Part shown: piece by piece, positions 53,051 to 60,889 of the stretch
Numbering within the stretch: the stretch's first letter is position 1
Layout: every line of letters begins with the position of its first letter
From: Treponema sp.
Lineage (GTDB): Bacteria > Spirochaetota > Spirochaetia > Treponematales > Breznakiellaceae
NCBI GenBank assembly: GCA_009777335.1
Contig: WRMC01000013.1
Location: forward strand, 1-64,000
Length of the DNA: 64,000 nt
Reading direction: 5' to 3'
Notes under the pieces: generated by a model
Told to the model about the DNA's origin: nothing
Seen by the model: only the letters and a program-made list of their open reading frames with translations
Databases searched by the model: none
Program-made: the position numbers and the translations under genes

Positions 53051-54289
53051 CTAATTCCCCGGCGAATAGGCCATTCTGCCATTATTACCCACAGCAACAA
53101 ACCTGGTGCCGCCATAAGCGATTCCATAGATACCATTTTCACCAAATCCGCTAGCACCGGGGACAGTTGGGCTTGCACCGGTTCCTTCGCCGCCTGCTAT
53201 ACCTGTCCAGTTTATGCCATCGGTTGAATAGGCCATTCTGCCATTTTGGCCTCCAGCAACAAACCTGCCGCCGCCATAGGCGACTCCATAAATACTATTT
53301 TCACCAAATCCGCTAGCACCGGGGACAGTTGGACTAGCGCCAGTTCCAGTACCGCCTGCTATGCCTGTCCAGTTTATGCCATCGGACGAATACGCCATTC
53401 TGCCACTAGCGCCTACAGCAACAAACCTGCCGTTACCATAAGCGATGCCATTAATTTGATTAGTACCAAATTGGCTATCTCCGGGGGTTGGTGGATTTGG
53501 GCCGGTTCCGGTACCCCGTTCTATAACTGTCCACGATGTGCCATCTGTTGAATAGGCCATTCTACCTCCAGCACCTACAGCAACAAATTTATTAGAGCCA
53601 TATGCAATTCCTTGGATATTAGCAGCACTAAATCTAGCTTCCTCGCTAGGTATACCTGTCCAGGATGTACCATTTTCCGAATAGGCCATTCTCCCACCAT
53701 CGCTTACAGCAACAAACCTACCGCCGCCATAGGCGATTCCACGAATAATATTAGTACCAAATGTGCTATCACCGAGATCGCCGACGGAAATGGCGCCTGC
53801 TATGCCTGTCCAGTTTATACCATTAGTCGAATACGCCATTCTGCCGCCTTGACCTACAGCAACAAACTTGTCACCGCCATAAACGATTCCATAAATATAA
53901 TTAGTACCAAATGTACTATCTCCGGGGTTACTTGGATTGCCGATTCCATCACCGCCTGCTATACCTGTCCAGGATGTACCATTTGCCGAATACGCCATTC
54001 TGCCATTTTGGCCTACTGCAATAAGCATGCCGCTACCGTAGGCGATACCACTGATACTATTAGTACCAAATCCGCTATCACCGGGGGTTTCTGGATTTGC
54101 AACAGTTCCAGAACCACCTGCTATGCCTGTCCAGGTTACTCCAAGGTTATTGGGGCCGCCATTACTATTGTCGTTGTTGTCACCTCCGGTAGGGCTAGAG
54201 CAGGCAGCCAAAGACAAGGCAATTACACCGATAAGGGTGATAAAGCCAAAAAACTTCAGATTTTTCAATTTTTTTGACAAGTTTTCCAT
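53051..54289 (-). CDS. Lipoprotein with seven beta-propeller-type repeats
   Basis: A 412-residue lipoprotein: signal peptide with lipobox SLAAC (Cys about residue 30), then seven near-identical units of 45-53 residues. Each unit contains WTGIAGG-type, GIAYG-GRFVAVG and GRMAYSxDGxxWT sequences; SxDGxxW is the Asp-box found in BNR/sialidase-like propellers. Seven copies of GRMAYS predict one complete seven-bladed propeller displayed on the membrane surface. The high DNA similarity of units shows recent duplication. Function unknown; ligand or carbohydrate binding is plausible. GGAG lies six bases upstream of the ATG. Confidence 0.82.
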   Translation of the reverse strand: MENLSKKLKNLKFFGFITLIGVIALSLAACSSPTGGDNNDNSNGGPNNLGVTWTGIAGGSGTVANPETPGDSGFGTNSISGIAYGSGMLIAVGQNGRMAYSANGTSWTGIAGGDGIGNPSNPGDSTFGTNYIYGIVYGGDKFVAVGQGGRMAYSTNGINWTGIAGAISVGDLGDSTFGTNIIRGIAYGGGRFVAVSDGGRMAYSENGTSWTGIPSEEARFSAANIQGIAYGSNKFVAVGAGGRMAYSTDGTSWTVIERGTGTGPNPPTPGDSQFGTNQINGIAYGNGRFVAVGASGRMAYSSDGINWTGIAGGTGTGASPTVPGASGFGENSIYGVAYGGGRFVAGGQNGRMAYSTDGINWTGIAGGEGTGASPTVPGASGFGENGIYGIAYGGTRFVAVGNNGRMAYSPGN

Positions 54290-54363
54290 AAAATCTCCTT
54301 TTTTTGGGTTATAACACCTGTTTTTATTGGATTTTTTGCATGAAAATGCTTATATATGTCAAA

Positions 54364-54446
54364 ACAAGCGTCCATAAGGCAATTTTACCATTCTATTTGA
54401 CGCTTGTCAATAACCATAAAGCAATTACTATTGCTCTATTGACAAG
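54364..54446. promoter_or_regulatory. Candidate operator region between lipoprotein and XRE gene
   Basis: Two interlocked inverted repeats: ACAAGCGTC (54364-54372) with GACGCTTGT (54399-54407), and CTTGTCAATA (54403-54412) with TATTGACAAG (54437-54446). The shared core CTTGTCAA/TTGACAAG is a plausible recognition site of the XRE regulator that begins 9 bp further on, acting on both divergent genes. Confidence 0.55.
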
Positions 54447-54454
54447 TGGTAAAG

Positions 54455-54772
54455 ATGACAAATATTCGTGATATATTGGCCTACAACCTAAAGCAGAACC
54501 GCAAAAAATGCGGTATTTCCCAGGCAAAATTAGCTGAAAAAGCTAATATAACTACGCAATATATCGCGATGATAGAAGTTTCCCGTAAATTCCCCAGTCC
54601 AGAAATGCTTGATCGCATTGCCAAAGCATTAAACATCGAAAGTTATGAGCTATTCATGGTCCAGACATCCCCTGAAAATGCAATGGAGCGGCTTCATGAT
54701 ACCCTGGTCTCTAATCTCGAGCAGGTGGTTAGCGATGCAGTGGAAAAAGCGATAGCAAGTAAAATAAAATAA
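54455..54772 (+). CDS. XRE family transcriptional regulator
   Basis: A 105-residue protein with an N-terminal helix-turn-helix (NLKQNRKKCGISQAKLAEKA at about 10-29, and TQYIAMIEVSRKFPS recognition helix) and a C-terminal helix (about 70-105). It is divergent from the propeller lipoprotein, with palindromic sites between them, so autoregulation and control of the lipoprotein are likely. ATG 54455 (an upstream in-frame GTG exists at 54446). It lies just left of the inverted-repeat segment. Confidence 0.85.
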   Translation: MTNIRDILAYNLKQNRKKCGISQAKLAEKANITTQYIAMIEVSRKFPSPEMLDRIAKALNIESYELFMVQTSPENAMERLHDTLVSNLEQVVSDAVEKAIASKIK

Positions 54773-54808
54773 TACCTAGGATTGAAAACGCTACCACCAC
54801 CTCAATAT

Positions 54809-55012
54809 CAAGACTTCACTATTCCTTCACCGCTGGACAAAAACATGCCCCTAGCGACTCCGGTGGCAGGGAAGCCCTTTTTTATGATTCCAGTATATAG
54901 CGAATTAGTCCTGCCAATGTCGTCGCCAGGAGCATTTTTTGCTCCAGCTGAGCAAGCAATGAGCGGTTGGATTGAGAAGAGCCTTTCATAATCCATCCTA
55001 CAAGTAAGGGTG
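54809..55012. repeat. Left inverted repeat of the 2.4 kb element
   Basis: Aligns with the reverse complement of 57016-57213 with gaps. Inner end is AATCCATCCTACAAG (54990-55004). Contains a perfect hairpin GGAGCA/TGCTCC with a T-rich loop near 54927-54943. Short ORFs in this stretch run through the repeat and are not considered genes. Confidence 0.65.
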
Positions 55013-55097
55013 TGGGTAAGAGATGATATATTATGTCGGGAAAAGTGCTAGATACCTTGTGCTGGGCTATACCCTGCCACCAGATGATTTGGTTTGA

Positions 55098-55369
55098 TCT
55101 CGCCACCTACTAGGATCAAACATGGGGAGGGGTGGGGGTTGCTTGGGGCTAGGAATATCTGGGAATTCTCCGCTGGAGGAGACCGCGGGTAAAGCAGAAT
55201 AGGATAATGAAAAGATCTCCGGCATCCAGTATGTGCGAGGGAAGCTGAACGCAATGATAGGATACGAGAAACTGGGTGCCGGGGGCTCCGTAGGCGGGTT
55301 CATCTCAATTCCTAGACCGGAGCGGCACCCACCCCTCTTGGGGTTATATATAATATGTGGCGAGATCAA
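55098..55369. ncRNA. Structured non-coding candidate inside the element
   Basis: An 11 bp perfect long-range pairing, GATCTCGCCAC (55098-55108) with GTGGCGAGATC (55359-55369), encloses about 250 nt. Inside, TGGGTGCC pairs with GGCACCCA and GCTCCG with CGGAGC near 55270-55330. The same left arm can instead form a local hairpin, GTTTGATC with GATCAAAC (55093-55122), so two exclusive folds exist. Either strand could be the RNA; on the minus strand it would be the 3' untranslated region of the gene at 55372. A 100-residue proline-rich frame also spans it on the minus strand, so coding cannot be fully excluded. Confidence 0.42.
55124..55148 (+). other. G-quadruplex motif
   Basis: Four runs of at least four G (55124-55127, 55129-55132, 55134-55138, 55145-55148) with loops of 1, 1 and 6 bases, a textbook quadruplex-forming pattern. 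It lies inside the structured region. Confidence 0.7.
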
Positions 55370-55371
55370 TC

Positions 55372-56232
55372 CTACCTCAAAAACCTTAACACATTATCCT
55401 CTGCCTTGAAGGTCCCTGAACGCATCTCGTCCCGGAGGCGTATGATAGGCTTCTTGATGCGCTGCATCTCTTCGATGTCGTTTAGATGAACGGCCAGGAC
55501 CGCTCCCTTACGGTCCAGGGCATTACAGGCCACCTTAATGGCCTTGGATACCATGTTGAGGATGTTCCATGGGAGCTTCAAGTTCAAGGCAAGGACCCAT
55601 CGGCCCCTGTAGTACAGGGTCTTCCCATAGTACTTCCAGGGTGTATCTTTATTCTCATTACTTATTTTTTGCTTTTTATGTGGGTTTATGTTTTCTAATG
55701 TTATCTCTTCAGATTCATTTATTTCATTATTTGCGAATGTGTCGGCAAGCATTGCAGAGATGCTTTCAAGATCTGCCCTGCCCTCTTGGTCCTTGTCTGT
55801 TCCCCGGGCGTAGGCGATAAATTCCCGGCGGCTGAGGGTCATAAGCTTGTCAAAGACCTCATCTTTGGGGTGTTTCTTCAAGGCCCGCTCGAGGTAGGTC
55901 AGTTTGGTAGCCCCCTCCTCCTGCCTAAAGCCCCGGGCATCCAGTTCAGCCTGGTGTTTTAGGTACATTTTGCCCATCAGGAGCCAGTTATAGACATTAC
56001 TGCGGCTTACCTGCATCCTAACCGTGAGCCCTTCGATGTAGTTATTCATGGACCGGCAGCCATACAGTAAATAAACCTTCTCCGCCTGGATCCGCACGAG
56101 GGTCAAACTGACATTTAGAACGGCATTATTGGCTATTTTTAAATAATCCTGGATACCCTGATCCAACTCCAGGGGGTCGTATGAAGCCACATACTCAGGG
56201 TTAAGTATGTTCAGGCTTACTAGATTATTCAT
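55372..56232 (-). CDS. Unknown protein with helix-turn-helix-like segment
   Basis: A 286-residue soluble, mostly helical protein. Residues 70-95 (VRMQVSRSNVYNWLLMGKMY) read like a helix-turn-helix; the region before it (AEKVYLLYGCRSMNNYIE) recalls plasmid or phage replication and DUF3102-type proteins. The C-terminal third (about 195-280) is beta/alpha with a GRWVLALNLK strand. No family is asserted. It lies in the 2.4 kb segment and a palindromic repeat array starts 85 bp upstream of its ATG, so it may bind that array to control its own expression or as part of a replication or partition system. Confidence 0.68.
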   Translation of the reverse strand: MNNLVSLNILNPEYVASYDPLELDQGIQDYLKIANNAVLNVSLTLVRIQAEKVYLLYGCRSMNNYIEGLTVRMQVSRSNVYNWLLMGKMYLKHQAELDARGFRQEEGATKLTYLERALKKHPKDEVFDKLMTLSRREFIAYARGTDKDQEGRADLESISAMLADTFANNEINESEEITLENINPHKKQKISNENKDTPWKYYGKTLYYRGRWVLALNLKLPWNILNMVSKAIKVACNALDRKGAVLAVHLNDIEEMQRIKKPIIRLRDEMRSGTFKAEDNVLRFLR

Positions 56233-56316
56233 GGGACTATAATAATATGTATTATGGAAAAATCAAGGGATTTTTGACAAAAATTGTCATATTTCAGGTG
56301 GTTACTGGTAAATTTT

Positions 56317-56503
56317 GGTCTAACCAGTCGGACTCTTTTTCGAGCATCCCAGACAAAACCAGTCTAACCAGTCGGACCCTTTCGAGCATCCCTGGCGAAA
56401 CTGGTCTAACCAGTCGGACCAATTCCACTCTCATATAGGATTCAATCCAACCGGTTAGACCATTTTACCCATCTTGAATGATTCCAGTCAAATTGATTAG
56501 ACC
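56317..56503. repeat. Palindromic repeat array (iteron- or operator-like)
   Basis: Sites GGTCTAACCAGTCGGAC at 56317-56333, 56361-56378 and 56403-56420 are spaced by 44 and 42 bp, with the intervening CGAGCATCCC also repeated. Two inverse copies follow: TCCAACCGGTTAGACC (56446-56461) and TCAAATTGATTAGACC (56488-56503). A sixth occurs at 56983-56998. The ideal site, GGTCTAACCGGTTAGACC, is a palindrome, so a dimeric DNA-binding protein is expected. Confidence 0.75.
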
Positions 56504-56509
56504 AAATTG

Positions 56510-56538
56510 AACCTCCGTGATCTCTGTGCCGCTGTGAG
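56510..56538 (-). repeat. CACAGAGG-type repeat, second copy
   Basis: On the minus strand it reads CACAGCGGCACAGAGATCAC then GGAGG, resembling the sequence at 166-216 in the obg tail but without the hairpin. Lies upstream of the HigB remnant. Confidence 0.45.
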
Positions 56539-56569
56539 AGTTTATTCAAAAGACTTGACACCCTTATAG

Positions 56570-56617
56570 TTTGTAGAGCAGGATGCGTTTGTAGTAGATT
56601 ACAGGGATTATCATTAG
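56570..56617 (+). pseudogene. higB: HigB toxin remnant (C-terminal end)
   Basis: The open frame after TAG at 56567 reads FVEQDAFVVDYRDYH and stops at 56617. This matches the conserved C terminus of HigB/RelE-type toxins (F.DGDAYDVDYxDYH). Everything upstream is unrelated sequence, so only the last 15 codons remain. It sits ten bases before higA, the normal toxin-antitoxin position. Confidence 0.78.
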
Positions 56618-56627
56618 GGAGAAGATT

Positions 56628-56921
56628 ATGAGAAGTTTACGTAAGCCAGTTCACCCGGGGAGAGTGTTTTATTTAGATGTACTTCTTCCATTGGAATTAA
56701 CGGTCACAGATGCATCCCGTATGATGGGGGTAACACGTAAGACCCTCTCGGAGCTTGTAAATGAAAGATCAGCATGCACCCCACAAATGGCTTTAAGGAT
56801 TGCTACTGTCACCGGTACCAGTGCAGAAAGCTGGCTTGCCATGCAGGTAAAACTCGACCTATGGAAGGCCCGTCAGAATGAAACAGGACCATTGAAAAAA
56901 TTCCCACAAGTAGCCCTTTGA
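56628..56921 (+). CDS. higA: HigA family antitoxin (orphan)
   Basis: A 97-residue XRE-type antitoxin (HPGRVFYLDVLLPLELTVTDA; a helix-turn-helix at SRMMGVTRKTLSELVNE). Family members neutralise HigB and repress their own operon. GGGAGAAG precedes ATG 56628. The toxin gene upstream is reduced to its last codons, so this is an orphan that may now act only as a regulator. Confidence 0.87.
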   Translation: MRSLRKPVHPGRVFYLDVLLPLELTVTDASRMMGVTRKTLSELVNERSACTPQMALRIATVTGTSAESWLAMQVKLDLWKARQNETGPLKKFPQVAL

Positions 56922-56948
56922 GCAATCCTTAGCCCCCTCCCGATAACA

Positions 56949-56998
56949 CTTGTAGGATTGATTAAAAAAAGGCTCTTCTCAGCCTAACCGATTAGACC
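56949..56998 (+). repeat. Partial direct copy of the right repeat's inner end
   Basis: CTTGTAGGATTGATT, then AAAGGCTCTTCTCAG, repeated again at 57017-57055. The copy ends in a palindrome half, CCTAACCGATTAGACC (56983-56998), that also belongs to the repeat array family. Confidence 0.7.
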
Positions 56999-57015
56999 AT
57001 TTTCTACCCCATCTC

Positions 57016-57213
57016 ACTTGTAGGATTGATTATGTAAAGGCTCTTCTCAGTCTAATCCCTCATAGCTTGCTCAGCTGGAGCAAAAAATGGTCCCTGCGGC
57101 GACTTCGGCTGCTGAAGAAATTTATATACACTAACTAATGAGTATGGGATGCAGGCCGTTCGAGCCGCGGGGGCCATGTTTTTGTCCAGCGGTGAACTGC
57201 GAATGAGGTCTTA
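57016..57213. repeat. Right inverted repeat of the 2.4 kb element
   Basis: Reverse complement of the left repeat at 54809-55012, imperfect with several gaps. Contains CTTGCTCAGCTGGAGCAAAA and TGTTTTTGTCCAGCGGTGAA blocks. Short frames through it are broken. Confidence 0.65.
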
Positions 57214-57254
57214 GTTCTTAGATAGAGATTTTAAATCAATCCTACAGAAAACCC

Positions 57255-57337
<83 letters not shown>

Positions 57338-57391
57338 GAATACCTTAACAGGAAAAGAGTACCATGGGGGGCTTTAACCCTGCAAGGGCTG

Positions 57392-60300
57392 CTAGCCTGC
57401 CAGGGCGGCTAGCTTTTCACGGATAAACTCGCTCTTTTCTTTGAGGCCTATGTTTCCGGCGGCAAAGATGAGGACGTTGGGGTGTTTGGGGTCCAGCTTG
57501 ATCTTTCCCGAGGATTCCTTCATGAGCCGGACCAGGCGGTCCACCGAGACCTTGGAAACCTTGCCGAACTCGGCTCGGACCTGGCCTCCCCTCTCCCTGA
57601 GGGAAGAGACAGAGAGTTCCCGGCAGATGATCCGCAGCTCCGCCAGGGCCAGAAGGCTGGCTGCTTCGTCGGGCGGGGGGCCAAAGCGGTCCAGGAGTTC
57701 ATAGTCCAGGCCCTCCAGTTCTTCCCGGCTGCGGATGGCGGCGATCTTCTTGTAGATCTCCATCTTCTCCTGGGCCGAATCGATGTAGCTGTCGGGGATA
57801 AAGCCCGAATACTCCAGCTCCAGGAGGGTCTCGGTCTCGCCCTCGTAGTTTTCGTCCTCCAGGCGCCGGACTGCCTCGTCCAAGAGGCGCATGTAAAGTT
57901 CAAAGCCCACGGAGTAGATGTCCCCGCTCTGCTCCCGGCCCAGGAGGTTCCCGGCCCCGCGGATCTCCATGTCCTTCATGGCAATTTTAAAACCCGAGCC
58001 CAGTTCGGTAAAATCGGAAATAACCTGAAGGCGCTTCATGGCTACTTCGGTCAGGGCCCGGTCTTTGGGGTAAAAGAGGCGGGCATAGGCCAGGCGGTCC
58101 GAGCGGCCCACCCGTCCCCGGAGCTGGTAGAGCTGGGAGACCCCGTACATGTCCGCCCGGTCTATGATGATGGTATTCACGTTGGGGATGTCTATGCCGT
58201 TCTCGATGATGGTGGTGGACACAAGGACATGGAAGCCCCCGTGGACAAAGCGGTGCATGATGTCTTCCAGCTCCTGGCCGTCCATCTGCCCGTGGGCACA
58301 CTCGATGAGCATCTCCGGGAGAAGCCGCTGCAGCTTAATCTGGGTGTCCCGCAGGGTCTCAATGCGGTTATGGAGGTAAAAAACCTGGCCTCCCCTTTCG
58401 GCTTCCTGGCGTATGGCCTGGGCCACCCGCTCTTCGTTGTACTCTTCAATGCTGGTCTCTATGGGGTGCCGGTTAAGGGGGGGGGTGGCCAGAAGGCTCA
58501 TGTCCCGGATCTTTAAGAGGCTCATGTGGAGGGTCCGGGGGATGGGGGTGGCCGAAAGGGTAAGGCAGTCCACGTTGGCCTTGAGCTCCTTTAGCTTCTC
58601 CTTATCCTTTACCCCAAAGCGCTGTTCCTCATCGATAACCATAAAGCCCAGGTTCTTAAAGCTCACATCCTTTTGGATGATCCTGTGGGTCCCCACCAGA
58701 AGATCGATCTCTCCCTTCCTGACCAGCCCTAAAATTTCTTTGGTCCGCTTGCGGTCCACAAAGCGGGAGAGCATGGCCAGCCGGATGGGGAACTGGGCGA
58801 AGCGTTCAACAAAGTTTTCGTAGTGCTGGTCCGCCAGGATGGTGGTGGGGGCCAGGAAGGCGGCCTGCTTCCCTCCCATGATGGCCTTAAAGCAGGCCCG
58901 GACGGCCACTTCGGTTTTCCCGTAGCCCACGTCTCCGCAGATGAGCCGGTCCATGGGATGGGGGCTCTCCATATCAACCTTGATCTCCTCGACGCAGCGA
59001 AGCTGGTCCTCGGTCTCCTCAAAGGGAAAGGCGGCCTCGAACATGGTCTGCCATTCGGTGTCCCTGGGGAAGGCAAAGCCCTGGGCCTGCTTGCGGCGGG
59101 AATAAATGAGGAGGAGCTTTTCGGCGATATCCTCCACCGATTTTTTCACCCTCCCCTTCCGGTTCTCCCAGCTTTTAGATCCCAGGGTGTCCAGCCGGGG
59201 GGGAGCCCCCTCGTTGCCTATGTAACGCTGAACCAGGTTCACCTGCTCTATGGGAACAAAGACCGTCTCTTCTCCCGCGTATTCCACATTGATGTAATCC
59301 CGCTCATGCCCCAGGGCCTTGATTCGTTCTATGCCCATAAAGAGCCCTATGCCATAGTTGATGTGCACCACATAGTCCCCGGGGTTGAGTTCCACAAAGG
59401 TATCGATCTGAGCGCTCCGGACGGTCTTGAGGGACCGGGGGGGCCGGCGGCGGCGGCCGAAGATCTCGTTCTCCTGGATGACCATGAGTTTCGCATCGGG
59501 GAGGGAAAACCCCGAGGACAGGGGCAGGGCCCCCACCAGGACTTCATCGTCCCGAAGGAGTTCGGCGATCCTGGCCGATTGGACCTCCGATTCGGCGGCC
59601 ACCGCCAGATCCCAGCCCTGACGGCGGAGGGCGGCAAACTCCTCCTTAAGGTAGTCCACATTGCCAAAGAAGCTCCGGGGAGGTTCCGAGGCGGCGCTGA
59701 TCCTCTGGGCCCCCTCCTCTCCTCCCCCCTTAATCGTAAGAAAGGAAACCCGCCGCTCCATGGACTGGCGCAGATCCCGGAAATTAAAGAGGAGCCGTTT
59801 GGGCAGGGGGACTTCCTTTTCCCTCCGGGCCCGGACATAGAGGTTCTGGTATTCCTTCTCTAAACTCTCCTGGGCATTCATGAGCCGCTCGGTATCCAGG
59901 AAGACCAGGGTCCCCCCCTCCCCCAGATAGTCCGCCGCCGAAGAGGGCCTGTCAAAGGCCAGGGGGAAGAGCAGCTCCTCCCCGCTGATGCTCCCCCGGG
60001 CCCGGAGTTCCTCGATGATGGCACCGGCTCCCTCCTCGGTAAACTCTTCGCACAAAGCCAGGTTCTTCTCTAAACAGGCGATCCGGTCCTCGGTCCAGAC
60101 CAGCTCTTTGAGGGGGCGGATGAGAAGCTCATCCTGCCTGTCCAGGCTGTTTTGGCTTAGGGGGTCAAAGTGCCGGATCGATTCTATGGTTTCAAAGTCG
60201 ATGAGGATCCGGAAGGCCTCACTTTCATCCCCCATGAGAAGATCCAGGACCTCCCCCCGGAGGCTAAACTCCCCCCGGACCTGGACCCGGGGTACCCTGG

Positions 60301-60802
60301 TGTAGCCGTAGGAGATGAGGGTCTGGGCCAGAGTACTGGGGTCCAGGGTCTGGCCGGTTTTTAGGGGAATGAGGAGTTCCCGGATATAGTCCGGGGGAGG
60401 AAGGGGGCAGAGGAAGGACCTCTGGGGGAGGATAAAGACCCCCCCGCTCTGGGAAGCCAGGGATGAAAGGAAGGCCATCCTTTCCCCAAAGACCGCCGAA
60501 AGGGGGGCCATGTCCCTATAGGGCAGGGTTCCCCACCAGGGGAGGATCTGGGGCCGGGGGGCCGGGGGGGGAAGGACCGTTTCGAGATCCCCCATAAGCA
60601 GGGCCGCCTCGGTGTCCGAGGGCACCACCGCCATAAGGGGGCCCTGGGAAAGAAAGAGGGAGATGAGGATCCCCGGCAGGGAGCCCTCGGCGGCATCGAT
60701 CTCCAGGGGGAACTGACCTGCGTTAAAGCTTTTCTGGACCCCCTGAACCGCCGGGGAGGAGTTAATTTTTTGCAATAAAAAAGGAAAGGATAAGGTATTC
60801 AT
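57392..60802 (-). CDS. mfd: Transcription-repair coupling factor
   Basis: A 1136-residue superfamily 2 helicase that removes stalled RNA polymerase and recruits UvrA. The UvrB-like N-terminal domain, the RNA polymerase interaction domain (about 490-550), Walker A GDVGYGKT, the DEEQRFG box and the C-terminal TRCF domain are all present. It lies near tRNA-Leu and is divergently arranged from the exported protein gene at 60890. Confidence 0.96.
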   Translation of the reverse strand: MNTLSFPFLLQKINSSPAVQGVQKSFNAGQFPLEIDAAEGSLPGILISLFLSQGPLMAVVPSDTEAALLMGDLETVLPPPAPRPQILPWWGTLPYRDMAPLSAVFGERMAFLSSLASQSGGVFILPQRSFLCPLPPPDYIRELLIPLKTGQTLDPSTLAQTLISYGYTRVPRVQVRGEFSLRGEVLDLLMGDESEAFRILIDFETIESIRHFDPLSQNSLDRQDELLIRPLKELVWTEDRIACLEKNLALCEEFTEEGAGAIIEELRARGSISGEELLFPLAFDRPSSAADYLGEGGTLVFLDTERLMNAQESLEKEYQNLYVRARREKEVPLPKRLLFNFRDLRQSMERRVSFLTIKGGGEEGAQRISAASEPPRSFFGNVDYLKEEFAALRRQGWDLAVAAESEVQSARIAELLRDDEVLVGALPLSSGFSLPDAKLMVIQENEIFGRRRRPPRSLKTVRSAQIDTFVELNPGDYVVHINYGIGLFMGIERIKALGHERDYINVEYAGEETVFVPIEQVNLVQRYIGNEGAPPRLDTLGSKSWENRKGRVKKSVEDIAEKLLLIYSRRKQAQGFAFPRDTEWQTMFEAAFPFEETEDQLRCVEEIKVDMESPHPMDRLICGDVGYGKTEVAVRACFKAIMGGKQAAFLAPTTILADQHYENFVERFAQFPIRLAMLSRFVDRKRTKEILGLVRKGEIDLLVGTHRIIQKDVSFKNLGFMVIDEEQRFGVKDKEKLKELKANVDCLTLSATPIPRTLHMSLLKIRDMSLLATPPLNRHPIETSIEEYNEERVAQAIRQEAERGGQVFYLHNRIETLRDTQIKLQRLLPEMLIECAHGQMDGQELEDIMHRFVHGGFHVLVSTTIIENGIDIPNVNTIIIDRADMYGVSQLYQLRGRVGRSDRLAYARLFYPKDRALTEVAMKRLQVISDFTELGSGFKIAMKDMEIRGAGNLLGREQSGDIYSVGFELYMRLLDEAVRRLEDENYEGETETLLELEYSGFIPDSYIDSAQEKMEIYKKIAAIRSREELEGLDYELLDRFGPPPDEAASLLALAELRIICRELSVSSLRERGGQVRAEFGKVSKVSVDRLVRLMKESSGKIKLDPKHPNVLIFAAGNIGLKEKSEFIREKLAALAG

Positions 60803-60889
60803 GCATCTTTACCGATTCTATAATAGTATAGAAGGGGCGGCGAACGCAACGGAAGGAGCGGCGAATGAGCCCCATGTCAGGAGCGGAGC

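Larger units (their letters stand above)
54809..57213. mobile_element. Putative 2.4 kb element with ~200 bp imperfect inverted repeats
   Basis: Left repeat 54809-55012 matches the reverse complement of 57016-57213. Shared blocks, in the same order, include TTCACCGCTGGACAAAAACA, TTTTTTGCTCCAGCTGAGCAA (a 20-base core of this) and AGAAGAGCCTTT. A further partial direct copy of the inner end lies at 56949-56998. Between the repeats are a 286-residue protein gene, a repeat array, a HigB remnant and higA. No transposase or integrase is seen, so mobility is unproved; it could be a non-autonomous element or a decayed one. Confidence 0.5.

Noticed and set aside
54782-54991. 69-codon frame in the left inverted repeat
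   Set aside because: The matching region of the right repeat has stops and shifted frames, so the frame is not maintained.
55221-55260. GTGCG-type start of a group II intron
   Set aside because: No domain V hairpin, no reverse transcriptase, and the pairing pattern differs.
56317-56420. Possible CRISPR array
   Set aside because: Only three direct units with part of the spacer also repeated, plus inverse copies, and no cas genes; an operator or iteron array fits better.
56247-56438. 63-codon frame over the repeat array
   Set aside because: Its repeated SLTSRT-like peptide simply reflects the palindromic DNA repeats; no ribosome-binding site.
50262-57254. Prophage or integrative element with integrase
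   Set aside because: No integrase, transposase, structural or conjugation genes were found in the block.
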